64,000 nucleotides of DNA from Luidia sarsii (GCA_949987565.1 OX465105.1:4670159-4734158), one strand, 5' to 3'. Counted from the stretch's first letter, positions 1 to 11,412 are shown. The notes: generated from the letters alone by a model not told the origin. Made by a program: numbers and translations.

Positions 1-689
1 AGGGCTGCAGTGCATCGGCAATGATGTATGAGACAATGTAGCATGTTTTGCCATGGATCAACAATTTTAAGGATCATTTATTCAAGCTTCCTTGAAGATA
101 AAGACAACATGGCTATATACATCATCTGTAAACATAAAGGACTGACTATATTAGGAATCATGCAGTTATATACTTAAAAAGTGCTTCACCTCTGTCTTGC
201 CTTGCCTAGGACTTGCATTCGTTTTTGCTTGGATGTCAGTCTATGTGTCCGTTGCAGATGCTGGGAAAGGTACTTGTACCTGCTATTACATAGCGGACAT
301 TTCCTTGCATATCTCTGGCCCTGTGGTATAATGAAATTAAGGTACTGTCAAATTAATATATACAGTATTTAGCATGTTTAGAAAATACAATACAGTATTT
401 CCATTATAAACAACATTTCCTTCAGAGATGAAAAACCACAAGAGTAGATATTCCCTTATGCTGACAGGGAGCGACCCTTAATGAGGAAATATTCAGTTTC
501 AAGTAATTAATTTTCAAATTAGACAATTGCATTAATGCATCTTCCACGGCTTTAGGACAAATTTCTTGAAACATGTTGACACATAATTAAGAATTACAAC
601 TATAAACTTGGCCTAATTCTCCCCTCCCATAATTAACCCAGATAATAGATGTCATCACTAAACAGAAATCCTGTTTCAAACTTTGAATG
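1..689. other. Unassigned AT-rich non-coding sequence
   Basis: I see no convincing exon or repeat. The open frame at 181-372 begins with a non-ATG codon, has no flanking splice signals and no recognisable protein character. The stretch lies downstream of the donor of the minus-strand exon at 729-1263, so it may be intron of that gene. Confidence 0.5.
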
Positions 690-728
690 TCACTTTAAAG
701 TAGACAAACCAACAAAGTAAAAGCTTAC

Positions 729-1263
729 AGGCTTATATTTTGTATCAATATCAGCTGATTGATCATCCGATTCATCTTCATCATTAAGACTCGGGTCTGG
801 GTCGTCCGATTCATCTTCATCATTAAGACTCGGGTCTGGGTCGTCCGATTCATCTTCATCATTAAGACTCGGGTCTGGGTCGTCCGATTCATCTTCATCA
901 TTAAGACTCGGGTCTGGGTCGTCCGATTCATCTTCATCATTAAGACTCGGGTCTGGGTCGTCCGATTCATCTTCATCATTAAGACTCGGGTCTGGGTCGT
1001 CCGATTCATCTTCATCATTAAGACTCGGGTCTGGGTCGTCCGATTCATCTTCATCATTAAGACTCGGGTCTGGGTCGTCCGATTCATCTTCATCATTAAG
1101 ACTCGGGTCTGGGTCGTCCGATTCATCTTCATCATTAAGACTCGGGTCTGGGTCGTCCGATTCATCTTCATCATTAAGACTCGGGTCTGGTTCCTCCGAT
1201 TCATCTTCATCATTAAGACTCGGGTCTTCATCTTCCATGTACTCTACTCCAGGCATCATTGTC
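729..1263 (-). CDS. Probable internal exon encoding an acidic 13-residue tandem repeat
   Basis: Read on the minus strand, the segment is preceded by a pyrimidine-rich acceptor ending TTTATTCAG (AG at plus 1264-1265) and followed by a strong donor GTAAGC (plus 723-728). The exon is 535 bp: one base completing a codon, then 178 sense codons. It begins TMMPGVEYMEDE, runs through about 12 copies of DPSLNDEDESDDP (the first ends EEP, the last DDQ), and ends SADIDTKYKP. About half the residues in the repeat are D or E, so the region is expected to be disordered and strongly acidic; each copy has Ser in an acidic context that could be a CK2-type site (inference). I do not recognise the protein. Caution: because 39 bp is a multiple of three, other frames also stay open, so openness is weak evidence. 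The splice signals and sensible flanks favour this frame. Confidence 0.5.
766..1231. repeat. 39-bp minisatellite, about 12 copies
   Basis: Near-perfect tandem 39-bp units (GATTCATCTTCATCATTAAG followed by ACTCGGGTCTGGGTCGTCC). The central copies are identical; the rightmost differs at TCCTCC versus TCGTCC. It lies wholly inside the candidate exon. The unit length preserves the reading frame, so copy-number changes would alter protein length without a frameshift. Confidence 0.95.
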
Positions 1264-1966
1264 CTGAATAAAGAAATTGCCTTCAGAGAAAGTACAAAGA
1301 AACTCTCAATAGATAATGTTTCAATCATCAAATCATGTTTCTATTATTTCCAAGGTTCTTCATACTTTAAAATGACTTGAAATGCTGCAAGGATTTTCAA
1401 AAACAGCTAAGGAAAAACAATTTTCAAAAATGTAGAAATAAAAATATTAATACCATTATTACTAGTACTACTACTACTAGTAGTACAATTTAATTCACAA
1501 TTGTTCTCCATATTAAGTTTTCAAAATGTTCAGGGGTAACGTCGCATTCATAATACGTGTACTATCAATTGCTTGGAAAACTAGACAATAGCTATAGCTT
1601 CATTTCGTATACCTCATTCAAATAAAAGATATAGTTCATCTGCGATTTAGGATTGCTACATTGAATTCCCGTAAAAATTACAGTTGATTTTCGGTATTTT
1701 TTTGCGTTTATCCCTTACTGGACTGAGCTTTACGGGAATATCCTGTTTACTGCATTGCATCCTGGGATTGACCCAGTGTAGTCAGGAAATCCCCACGTCA
1801 TGTGGTCATTATCATTAATACGTTTTTCTACCCACAAATTGCAATAGATTGCAAAGGTATTTAGATATCATAATCATTTTTCATAACTGTGGTATAGGTA
1901 TCTTTATGAACTGACAGTTAGCGGTTTGTTATTCCCTTGATTTTCTTGTGAAGGTTTTGACACTTC
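1264..1966. other. Unassigned sequence, probable minus-strand intron
   Basis: AT-rich, with no supportable exon. It contains a short TACTAG trinucleotide palindrome tract near 1461-1486. It lies upstream, on the minus strand, of the acidic-repeat exon. Confidence 0.4.
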
Positions 1967-1974
1967 GTGGTAGT

Positions 1975-2470
1975 TGTACACATGTACTGTACGTGTTCAA
2001 TGTACGTGTTCAATGTACGCGTGCAATGTACGTGTGCAATGATGCAGGAACGGTACATGTACAGTACAGTGTACATGTACAATGTACATGTACATGTATA
2101 TACACATATACATGTGTATATATATATACATGTGTATATACATGTGTATATGCATGTGTATACATGTACATATACATGTACATGTACCTGCACACATGTA
2201 CATGCATGCACATGCATACATGTAAAGGTACATGTACATATACATGTACATATGTATGCATGTACATGTATGTACTGTACATGTACATGCATACCGCGTA
2301 CATGTACAGGCCAGCTACATGTACATGTATGCATACCGGGTACATGTACAGGCCAGCTACATGTACAGGCTACATGTACACTGCAATGATGCAGGTATGG
2401 TACATGTACAGTACAGTGTACATGTACTGTATATACATGTATATACATGTACATATACACATATGTTATG
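1975..2470. repeat. GTAC/CATG palindromic simple-repeat tract
   Basis: Degenerate repeats of TACATG and TGTACATGTACA with TATACACATATACATG inserts. Almost every 6-12 bp window is its own reverse complement. Both ends carry the same non-repeat boundary, GCAATGATGCAGG then GGTACATGTACAGTACAGTG, at about 2035 and 2383, which suggests a duplicated flank. Long open frames rich in M, Y, H, V, C and T on both strands come from the repeat and are not genes. Confidence 0.9.
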
Positions 2471-2740
2471 TTGCCCTTAAATTTGGAGGATTTTCACGGC
2501 AACAATTGCCGTGCCCTTTTAGCATGCACATTGCCGTCGTGCCCTTTTGGCCGATGGATAGTTGGGCAGATCGGACTGCCGGCCGCCGCACAGCCGTACC
2601 GTTAGCACAGCGCGCATGAAATAATACTGACTGCTGTGCAGTGTGTGTGCAGTACACATGGAAGCTTCACTGTACCGTGCGCAATGTCAGCTAAACATTG
2701 CACATGTCATAATTATTTACAGTTTCATGTCAACGAACTT

Positions 2741-3112
2741 TTAGTCCATGCATGCATACATGCATACATGTACATGCATACATGTACATGCATACATGTA
2801 CATGCATACATGTAAATGCATACATGTACATGCATACATGTACATGTACATGTATGCATGTACATGTATGCATGTACATGTATGCACATGTACATGTTCA
2901 TGTACATGTGTATACATGTACATGAACATGTACTTGTACCTGCATACATGTACGTGCATACATATATACATGCATACATGTACATGTATGCATGTACATG
3001 TATGCATGTACATGTACATGTATGCATGTACATGAACATGTACATGCATGAACATGTACATGCATACATGTACATGCATACATGTACATGTATGCATGTA
3101 CATGTATGCATG
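2741..3112. repeat. CATACATGTACATG 14-bp palindromic repeat tract
   Basis: The left half is built of CATACATGTACATG units and the right half of the complementary-sense CATGTACATGTATG. The whole tract therefore forms a large imperfect inverted repeat centred near 2850-2950, as well as local palindromes. It is the same sequence class as the tract at 1975-2470 but better ordered. Confidence 0.9.
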
Positions 3113-3328
3113 GGAGGGCGTGTCGACAATGGACAGAGCAAGAGCACGCGGTAATGCACTGGGTTATAATCCCGGGATGCAATGCAGTAAAGCTACCGTA
3201 AACTGTAATGACAGGAAAAAACGTAAAATATACTGACTTTTCAACGTAATTTACGTCGTAAATTTAACTACAACAGTAGATTTAACGTTTTTGATTGGCA
3301 CCCTAGCTGCCAGTGAATTTACCGTAAA

Positions 3329-3376
3329 TTTTACAGGAAGATTTTTACACTTAATTTTACAGGAAGATTTTTACAC
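3329..3376. repeat. 26-bp direct duplication
   Basis: TTTTACAGGAAG followed by ATTTTTACAC occurs twice in tandem, with copies beginning at 3329 and 3355. The region around it (3150-3640) is otherwise AT-rich, with several GTAAA/TTTAC motifs and no gene. Confidence 0.85.
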
Positions 3377-3636
3377 TAAATTACAGTGTATATATCTTCT
3401 CTTGTGCATTTTGAGTATATCATCGGTAGTACTACTATCATGAATTCATAAGTCAAATTTCATAAATAATAATTATATGGTCTGAATTTAGTCAATCTGC
3501 AGTTGTTAAAATGTAAAATGTACTCACGCATTTTTTTTTCTCCATGCTGTTGTCGAGGTTTACCGGTACATGCAAAGCACTGTAAATAGAGAAAACAAAT
3601 CTATTTGTAGCCTAAAAATAAATAAATCTGTAAATG

Positions 3637-4328
3637 GGTAGGGACACCCCAACTTAAAATACGGTGGAAATTGGTTAAAAAAAATATTATCTTTTGATTG
3701 AAAATTACAAATAAATCCTCAGCTAACTCTAGGCTAAGCTTAGCCTATGCATTTTTATGCACTGCAACTGTGCAAAAGGCTTAATTGTAAAGGTTAGGCC
3801 CAGGACTAAAGGCCTAGGCTAGCCCCTAAAACAAGTTACAACTGACCGTTTGATCCCCAATGTTATTGTATGACCAAATGGAATATGAATTATGATGTTG
3901 TATCGCGAATGGCCCAATTTTCGGACAAACAGCAATTTCAGGCTGACAACGTACGTCTAACCTAAGTAATCAGTCGCCTGTTGGTAGGGACACCCCCAAC
4001 TTAAAATACGGTGGAAATTGGTTAAAAAAATATTATCTTTTGATTGAAAATTACAAATAAATCCTCAGCTAACGCTAGGCTAAGCTTAGCCTATGCATTT
4101 TTATGCACTGCAACTGTGCAAAAGGCTTAATTGTAAAGGTTAGGCCCAGGACTAAAGGCCTAGGCTAGCCCCTAAAACAAGTTACAACTGACCGTTTGAT
4201 CCCCAATGTTATTGTATGACCAAATGGAATATGAATTATGATGTTGTATCGCGAATGGCCCAATTTTCGGACAAACAGCAATTTCAGGCTGACAACGTAC
4301 GTCTAACCTAAGTAATCAGTCGCCTGTT
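3637..4328. repeat. 346-bp tandem duplication, two copies
   Basis: The segment starting GGTAGGGACACCCC at 3637 repeats from 3983 and ends at the shared CAGTCGCCTGTTG. Differences are tiny: homopolymer length in the C and A runs, and CTCTAGG versus CGCTAGG. That implies a very recent duplication or an assembly artefact. I see no coding content. Confidence 0.93.
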
Positions 4329-4505
4329 GTCCCAGGTGATGGTGGATATATCGGTAACTAAAATGCTTATAACAGCCACACTGGTTTATTTTAATCCGAA
4401 ACACAAAATAAACTCACCAAATCAGCTCAAGATGAAACAGCAAGCAGATTGGAGAACAGTGCTCACGAGACTGGACACTTCACGCGTCCGGCCGTACGCT
4501 TAGTG

Positions 4506-4625
4506 CCTGTACATGTACGTGTACGTGTACATGTACGCACATGTACACGTACACGTACAGTACATGTTCTGTACAGTACATGCACATGTACGGTGTACGT
4601 ACTGAACATGTACATGTACTTACGC
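4506..4625. repeat. GTAC-rich palindromic tract
   Basis: A run of CATGTACGTGTACGTGTAC and its complement-like sequence CACGTACACGTACAGTACATG makes an imperfect inverted repeat centred near 4540. It is the same class as the tracts at 2.0, 2.8 and 15.7 kb. The MENSAHETGHF-type open frame starting at 4449 runs into this tract and is not supported as a gene. Confidence 0.8.
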
Positions 4626-6970
4626 GCTGTACGCCTAGGTATAGTTATGCAAGCCCTAGTGTTGTTGTAGTTGTTTGTGTTGTTGGCACACTACGGAGAA
4701 TAATTGAATTTTGCGTCGGGAAAAAATAGTTTTGGAACGAGGATGGCATTTTAATGTCTCCTCATTTCCACAAAGTGCCAAAAAAAGCGCCCTCTATTTC
4801 GAAAAATGTCAAGGACTTTCGGTTTTAGTCTTTAATATCATTTGCATGCTAAAAATTAATTAGGAACATTTTTTTCATGAAAATTGGGGGTTATTTACCA
4901 AAAGGTTCACGTTCAAACCCATCAACTAACGATTTATGCATTTTTTAATAGGGCTGTCATTGGGTGTCTGTAAACCACACAATGACATCGTTCTTGGGCT
5001 AATTACGTTAATTAAAAAATAATGGTAAACCCAAGCACTGTATAAAAATCAGGGAGTCATTTTTCACAAAGAGGGGAAATGTTCCCTTTTCGATCAAACG
5101 GACAGGTCGAATACGTTGCCAGTTATAGACGTTTGTTCTGTCTAAAAATGGGAAAAATGCTGATTTTCTGCTGAATTTCGAGGTTATAACAATCTTAATT
5201 TTTGAACTGTTTTTCTATATTTGGGGGGCATTTTACTATTTTATTCAATTGTCCAGAGTCTTAATTTCCCTTTGCATACCAATTTTCACACAAAACTTGC
5301 GGAAAACATGTAAAAAACAACTTTTTAAAATTGTAGGTATTTCAATATCGGTTGCATATAGCCGCCGACACATTCGTTGGCATGAAGGGGTAAGGTAGCT
5401 ATAATGTTTCAGGGGCTTTTTATGAGACTTTAGATATCGGACATTTAGCATTTTTTACCTTTTTTTTTGAGGAATGTTAAGGAATGGCCCATTCACTCCT
5501 CCTTTTGTAAAAATCAACCCGGAAATTCAGTTTTTTGTTGCCTTTTTGACAACCTTCCACACAGTGAAATGGACTGCCCCTCATTCTCCCTGGTTATTCT
5601 GTGGATTGTGAGTTGCAGTAACGAGATTGATTTTTCTATGTAATTACACGGGACGTATGCCCCAAAGGGGGTTACCCTATTATTACTCTCTCTCGGGGAC
5701 TTTTTAAAATAAAATTTAATATACATTAAATCACCTAGTACATCAACAAAGAAACGGTCCAAAACTTGTTTCCTCACATTTCCTCCCTGCCATTTTTTTC
5801 TTCCGAACGATTTTGCACCATGATCACCCACCCCTTTCTTATTAATTATTCATTCCAATTGTTGGTTATACTTTCCAGATCCCCTTTATCATTTTAATAA
5901 ATACGAGAGCTAAAAATTTGCTCTCCTTAATTAACTTTGCTGATTTTAAGGAGAGCGATTTTTTTCTATGAAAAAAGAAAGAAAAAAACCACTCAATTCC
6001 AACGACAAAGAAAGAAACCCATTATTATCCTAATTCGTGTTTTGTTTCGGTATTAAAATAAATTCCCATTTTTTTTAGCGTAACCGTCCCGCTAATACTC
6101 CTGGAAGTTCCGATCAGGCTTGAGTAGCGCAGCGTACTCCATCGTATGCAGCCACGTGCACTGTGCAGTATACAGTACATACATGTACATGTACAGTGTG
6201 TGCAAACGACGTGTTGTGTCTGTCACATTGCAGCGCGTAGGCTGGTTTCGGCCCTACTGGTCCTGTAGTGTCGCTTTGGCTTTACTTAGAGGCGGAAACT
6301 AAACCTAGACTTGCCAACCTCGTTAACGTCGCGCGCAAAGGGAAATCGGTCATAACTAAAAATGCGCTACTTCCATCGTTCGTCTCCGAATGTTGTTTCC
6401 GAGTAATCTAATATTCATCCCTTCGTCATTCATGTTGAAAGTGGTATTAAGAGAAAGAAGAGAATACAGGCTTCAATTTGAGGGTAAAATCGACAAATTT
6501 TGACAATGTTTACAGGGTGCGCTAGGCGGCCGGAAAACACGAGTTTGACTTTTTCTCCGCCATTTTAGCTCGATCTGCCGCGGCCGCACGGAGTGATTTG
6601 GCAATTTTGAACTTCCGATATCTCAAGAAAGAAATGAAAAACCCTTCTCAAATATTCTAGAATTCTAGAAAATATATTTCTTATCAGGTGTGCGTACTTC
6701 GGTTGACCGCGAAACTCGAAATATCGCTGGTATAAATGTAATAAACATTAGTTTATTTGTTAGAAAACAACTGTAAGGGCTGGCGGAAGTCTACTAATCA
6801 TTGCATACGTACACGTGCCGAGTGCACACACTGGGCAGCGAGGAGCACGAGCGCGATCGCGCTCCTTTCGTTTCAAGCCTGCATTCAAACAAATGAGGGC
6901 GCCCTTCAATCCACAATCTGAGCATCATTGCAAAGATCCAAACAAAAGGGCCAAAAGCCACATAACTGGA
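4626..6970. other. Unassigned intergenic or intronic sequence
   Basis: No exon I can defend. A minus-strand open frame of about 105 codons lies within 5514-5831 but starts at GTG and has no recognisable motif or splice sites. A hairpin has 11-bp arms (GCTCTCCTTAA at 5920-5930, TTAAGGAGAGC at 5946-5956). A small GTAC palindrome sits near 6170-6195. The part from about 6300 to 6960 is more GC-rich and CpG-containing than its surroundings, with a GCCGCGGCCGC core near 6577, which could mark a promoter. No TATA box or clear start follows. Confidence 0.35.
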
Positions 6971-6973
6971 TTG

Positions 6974-7228
6974 GCAAGAGGGGGAGAGGGGAGAGGGCAG
7001 TGAGGGCAGAGGGCAGTGAGGGCAGAGGGCAGTGAGGGGAGAGGGCAGTGAGGGCAGAGGGCAGTAAGGGGAGAGGGCAGTGAGGGCAGAGGGCAGTGAG
7101 GGGGAGGGCGGGAAGGGCAGTGAGGGCAGAGGGGGAGGGCAGTGAGGACAGTGAGGGCAGTGAGGTCAGAGGACAGTGAGGGCAGTGAGGGCAGAGGGCA
7201 GAGGGGGGAGGGGGGAGGGCAGTGAGGA
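6974..7228 (+). repeat. GAGGGCAGAGGGCAGT purine-rich minisatellite
   Basis: Irregular repeats of GAGGGCAGTGAGGGCAGAGG. The GGG runs at short spacing could form G-quadruplexes on the plus strand. No coding signal. Confidence 0.9.
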
Positions 7229-8110
7229 CTCGATCAGGGTTAATAGGACGAGGTTTGTTCTGGCCTTGTCAATGCGATGTCAGAGGCTGTCTGGTTTTCC
7301 ATTGCAGGATTTCACTTCAACCTGAATAATCCCGCTGCCTGTATGGGCAATCCGACAACGCACTGAGCATACAGTGTTTGAATACTGCTCGAGTAATGCA
7401 GATTACCTAGGCTAGTTGAAGTACATTTTTTTAAAAAGCAAAATCAACATATCTACATCACAATTTCAAGACACTAATGATGAACCTATTTTCTGTTCCT
7501 TTCATTCCAGTGATGACAGTTTGGCGTACACTTTATGGATACAAACTTCAACTGGATTCTAGTGATTCTTCATCGGTAAGGCGCCGCAAGGTATCGGGCA
7601 GAAGACAGGATGTTGGCAATGGCCATTCACTTTGTTAATTAAGAAAAGAACGCTGGAAGGCACCCTCAATCAAATCTCCGAATCGTGAAATAGTGGTCGT
7701 AATATCCACGACGCCCGTGTTATAAGTTAACCAACCATCTTTAGCCATTGCACCATTTAGGGACACGTGTGACTATGGCAGTATCTTGTTCCGAACCTTT
7801 TCCTCGCAAACCCTTCGATAAACAAAATCCCGCTGGAGTAAAGGCTACGTCTATGGCTGTTGTTGCAAGCGATGCGCTGCGTGTAATAACGCCCTTCACA
7901 ATCCGTTGCAAAAGCCAAAAGAGAAAGCGCACGGTACACTTGCGTCGTAAATTGATAAAATTTAAATGACAATTGAAACTTGTCTTCGTTTTGTTGGCGT
8001 AGCACATGTATTGTATGGTAGCTTGTATTGTAATGATAGGCTTAAGTTATTCATTCTGAATTTAACGTCATAATTTAAGTCTGAAAGGAAATATTTTTGT
8101 TTATTTCGTA
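7229..8110. other. Unassigned sequence
   Basis: Open frames on both strands at about 7741-8007 overlap each other completely, show no recognisable domain and lack convincing splice sites. I see nothing I can name. Confidence 0.3.
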
Positions 8111-8800
8111 AAACGTGGTCAATTGCAACCTAAATCAGTTTAGTAGTCTCAGAAGAGTTCAGTAAATCAGTTAAAAGGAAATCTGGGGCGTTTTTTTCTT
8201 CAAAACTACTCAACTGTAGGCTTAATCAGTTTAGTAGATTCAGAAGGGTCCTCTTTTCGTCTTTATTTCTTAAAAACCTGTCAAATGCAACCTAAATCAG
8301 TTTAGTAGTCTCAGAAGAGTCATATAAATCATTCTTAAAGGCCCAATACAACATTGGGAAGATCGGAAAATATCGATTTCCACATATATCTTTCTAATAT
8401 ACACAGTTTGTAGATGGTCATGATAGAATCCTCATGTTGAAATCTTACGGTCTGGGATGCTGTACTTCCCTAGAAATCTTCATTCAAACATCGCCAAATA
8501 GTTTATTACTCGCAAGTACTACCGGTAAACCATTTCTTACACTACAGAATGGTGCAAAACCGTGACTTTTTTTTTTTTTACCTTTTTCTACTCTCTCAGA
8601 TCACCATTTGAGCTAAAACGTTTGCAGGATTGCTTATTTGGGGATGTCTTATGGTTTAACACACAAACTGTGGCAATCTTTTGACCTTTACCAATGTTGT
8701 ATAGGGCCTTTAAGGAAATTTGAGGATTTTTTATTTCGGAAAAAACAGTCAACCGCAACCTAAATTAGTTGAGTAGTCTCATAAGAGTCATACTGATCAT
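8111..8800. repeat. Diverged tandem copies of a ~100-160 bp unit
   Basis: The motif CAACCTAAATCAGTTTAGTA with GTCTCAGAAGAGT occurs at about 8127 and 8288, and in diverged form near 8210 and 8755. It recurs with neighbouring text such as AAAGGAAAT and TTTATTTCGTAAAA. The copies are uneven in spacing and partly degraded, so this looks like an old duplicated non-coding unit. Confidence 0.6.
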
Positions 8801-8974
8801 TCTTAAACAATACTATTATAATAATAAGATTTAAATTTTATTTAGGGTGTTTTTTAATCATTGATTGTCATGAATTGTTATTGCACGAACTGTAATATGC
8901 TAATATTAGTGTAAATACATTTTAACAACATCTAATCCCCAAGCAACATGTGCATACATCGCGGTGGTACCGAC

Positions 8975-9159
8975 ATTCAAACAAGCAAGCATGCAAACAG
9001 GGTAGCAAGCAAGCATTGCAATTAGGCGTGAAAGCAATCGATCATGAAGGTAAGCATGCAAGTAATTATGCAAAAAAAACACAAGGGAGCATGCATGTAA
9101 TGAAGCAAGCAGAAGAGCAAGGAAGCAGGTTAACATGCAAATATCACACAGATAATCAT

Positions 9160-9215
<56 letters not shown>

Positions 9216-9440
9216 GAAGTTAATCAGGGGAGCGAGCAAGAAACTATAAAGGTAAGCATACAAGTAATTATGGAAAGAAGCAAGGGAGCATGCATGCAAG
9301 CAAGCAAAAGGGGGAGCAAGCATACAAGAAAAAACATGCAAATAATCATGCAAAGAAGCCTGTGTTCAGACAAGCAAGCATGAGATTAATCAAAGAGCGA
9401 ATAAGTGTGCAGGTAATCATGCAAATAAGCGAGCATACAA
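8975..9440. repeat. GCAA tetranucleotide microsatellite with degenerate flanks
   Basis: The core 9161-9213 is a perfect (CAAG)n run of about 13 units. Flanks to roughly 8975 and 9440 are degenerate, rich in GCAAGCAAGC and GCATGCAAG, consistent with an older, decayed part of the same array. The KQASKQASK and LLACLLACL open frames on the two strands are products of the repeat. Confidence 0.92.
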
Positions 9441-9965
9441 CATCATACAAATTGTAAATCATAATTACTTTTAACATTATCTTTAGTATACAAATTTGAT
9501 ATTTAGGTGTTTGATTGCTTCGTAAATTTTCGTTGTACAATTAAATACGTACACAGTTCCCTTGTAGATACTTAAGCATTCGCTCTCCTAGATAATGGGA
9601 ATTTTAGAAGTGATTAGTTTTTAGTGTATCAATTTGCCTCCGGGTAGTCATGCAAAAAAGTGAGTTGGAGAGCAAGCATGGGGTTTATTAGGGAGCGAGT
9701 AAGTGTGCAAGTATCCATGCAAACGGCAAGCAATTATACATCATAAGCAAATAAAAATCCTTATATCTTTTAACAATTTATCAGTCAACATTGGATATAT
9801 ATTTTTTGGCTTCATAAATGTTCGTTGTTAAATGCGTAGACAATTCCCTGGTAGATACTGAGCCAATCGCTCGCTCTCATAAATGATGGGAATTCGAAAA
9901 GTGATTCGTTTGTGGTGTAACAATTAATTTTGCCGTCTCTTATGCAGTCACTTATGTGCGAAAGT
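9366..9965. repeat. Diverged ~310-bp tandem duplication
   Basis: Two blocks share order and sequence: a CAAGCATG...GAGCGA(A/G)TAAGTGTGCA segment (9376 and 9674), then TTCGTTGT, then CAATTCCCT/CAGTTCCCTTG and GTAGATACT (about 9550 and 9842), then ATGGGAATT...AAGTGATT. Similarity is moderate with small indels, so the event is old. No coding function is evident. Confidence 0.65.
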
Positions 9966-10300
9966 ATGTAGACCAAACCATCATTATTGTTTTGATGATT
10001 TTTATGATGGGTAGTAAATACAATGTAAACATGTTGAGTAATATTCAAGCAATATCTTGTCCAACGATGGTCCCAATTTAGCTGGTGACATTTTTGTCAA
10101 GAAATTAATCAAAGCTGCTGGATTGGGTCAATTTCCAACCATACACGTACATGTATTATGACACCAGGCCGGTGTTTAGCAATATGGATCCTTGTCTTCA
10201 CACACATTGTGATTCTTGCGCATGATTCCCCTCACATAACATGAACATGAATCTTCGGGACAGATAGGTTTTTAACGGCCAATTCCTGCCATTTTTTTTA

Positions 10301-10504
10301 TTTGCGGTGACACCATGTAGCACCTCTATCTTTCAAGAAGGAGTGTGGCTCTGAAAATGACAGTAGCTCAACAGCCCGGGTAGTGTGTGGACTGTGGACT
10401 GTCTCCCGATGACGGGCACACACTACCCAAAACGTTGAGCAACCGGCTCTTTTCAGAGCCACATTCCTTCTTGAAAGAGAAGTGCTACATGGTGTCACCG
10501 CAAA
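10301..10504. mobile_element. 204-bp foldback element with ~56-bp terminal inverted repeats
   Basis: The left end TTTGCGGTGACACCATGTAG and the right end CTACATGGTGTCACCGCAAA are exact reverse complements. Pairing continues inward through TTTCAAGAAGGAGTGTGGCTCTGAAAA and its complement with a few mismatches. The interior also pairs (GCTCAAC/GTTGAGC and GGGTAGTGTGTG/CACACACTACCC), so nearly the whole element folds into one stem. No ORF, so it must be non-autonomous. A related end occurs at 63255. Confidence 0.85.
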
Positions 10505-10883
10505 CCTTCCCTTTAGAATTTCCACCATGCAACCCCTCAAGTATGACATAACGAAATGATTCTGTTTTCCCCCTAGTAATAACCTTTGACAATGTCAGTA
10601 TTTAGATAATGATCACTGATGTACAAAGTATTCTTGTCGATTTAAACGACATTGCGCTTTTTAAAGTTGAAATTAATTCTCATTATTCAAATGATTCGCT
10701 GATGTGATAAAATTGTGGAGCACTTTATTTCATTCAACTGGTATCAAGAGTGTATAGCAAGAGACTGTTTTTGTTGTTGGCATAGTTGCCCTTGTCAAGC
10801 TGCACGCTGCATATCTTGTTCTATTAAATTCACCCCCAAAAAGTACTGGAGGAACTTGTACATCATTCGTGAGTACGATAGGT
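10505..10883. other. Unassigned sequence
   Basis: AT-rich sequence between the foldback element and the polypurine tract. No exon or repeat seen. Confidence 0.4.
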
Positions 10884-11412
10884 GACAAGGGGAAAGGGGA
10901 GGGGGAAAGAGGAGGGGTGAAGGGGAGGGGTGAAGGGGAGGTGGAAAGAGGACGGGAGAAGGGGAGGGGAGAAGGGGAGGGGAGAAGGGGAGGGGAGAAG
11001 GGGAGGGGAAAAGGGGAGGGGAAAGGGGGAGGGAAAGGGGAGGGGAAAGGGGAGGGGGGAGGGGAGGGGAGGGGAGAAGGGGAGGGGAGAAGGCGATGGG
11101 GAAAGAGGAGGGGATAAGGGGAGGGGAAAAGGGGAGGGGGAAAGGGGAGGGGAGAAGGGGAGGCCGAGAAGGGGAGGGGGAAAGATCGGAGGGGAAAGGG
11201 GAGGGGAAAATGGGAGGGGGGAAGAGCAGGGGGAAAGGGGAGGGGGAAAGGGGAGGGGGAAAGAGGAGGGGGAAAGGGGAGGGGGAAAGAGGAGGGGGAA
11301 AGGGGAGGGGACAGGGGAGGGGGAAAGAGGAGGGCGAAAGAGGAGGGGGAAAGGAGAGGGGAAAGAGGAGGGGAAAGGAGAGGGGAAAGGAGAGGGGAAA
11401 GAGGAGGGGGAA
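10884..11412 (+). repeat. Polypurine (GGGGAGGGGAAA) minisatellite
   Basis: About 530 bp of almost pure purine on the plus strand, built from GGGGAGGGGAGAAG and GGGGAGGGGGAAAG units. It could form intramolecular triplex (H-DNA) or G-quadruplexes. Several frames stay open on both strands (G/E/R-rich plus, P/S/L-rich minus) simply because purine-only or pyrimidine-only codons with this composition avoid stops. They are not genes. Confidence 0.95.

Noticed and set aside
1918..3236. Many frames rich in M, Y, H, V, C and T on both strands
   Set aside because: All derive from TACATG/GTAC repeats; both strands read alike and no exon boundaries exist.
5514..5831. Minus-strand frame of 105 codons
   Set aside because: Non-ATG start, no domain, AT-rich surroundings and no convincing splice sites.
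8906..9353. LLACLLACL and KQASKQASK frames, resembling a membrane or low-complexity protein
   Set aside because: Direct translation of the CAAG microsatellite.
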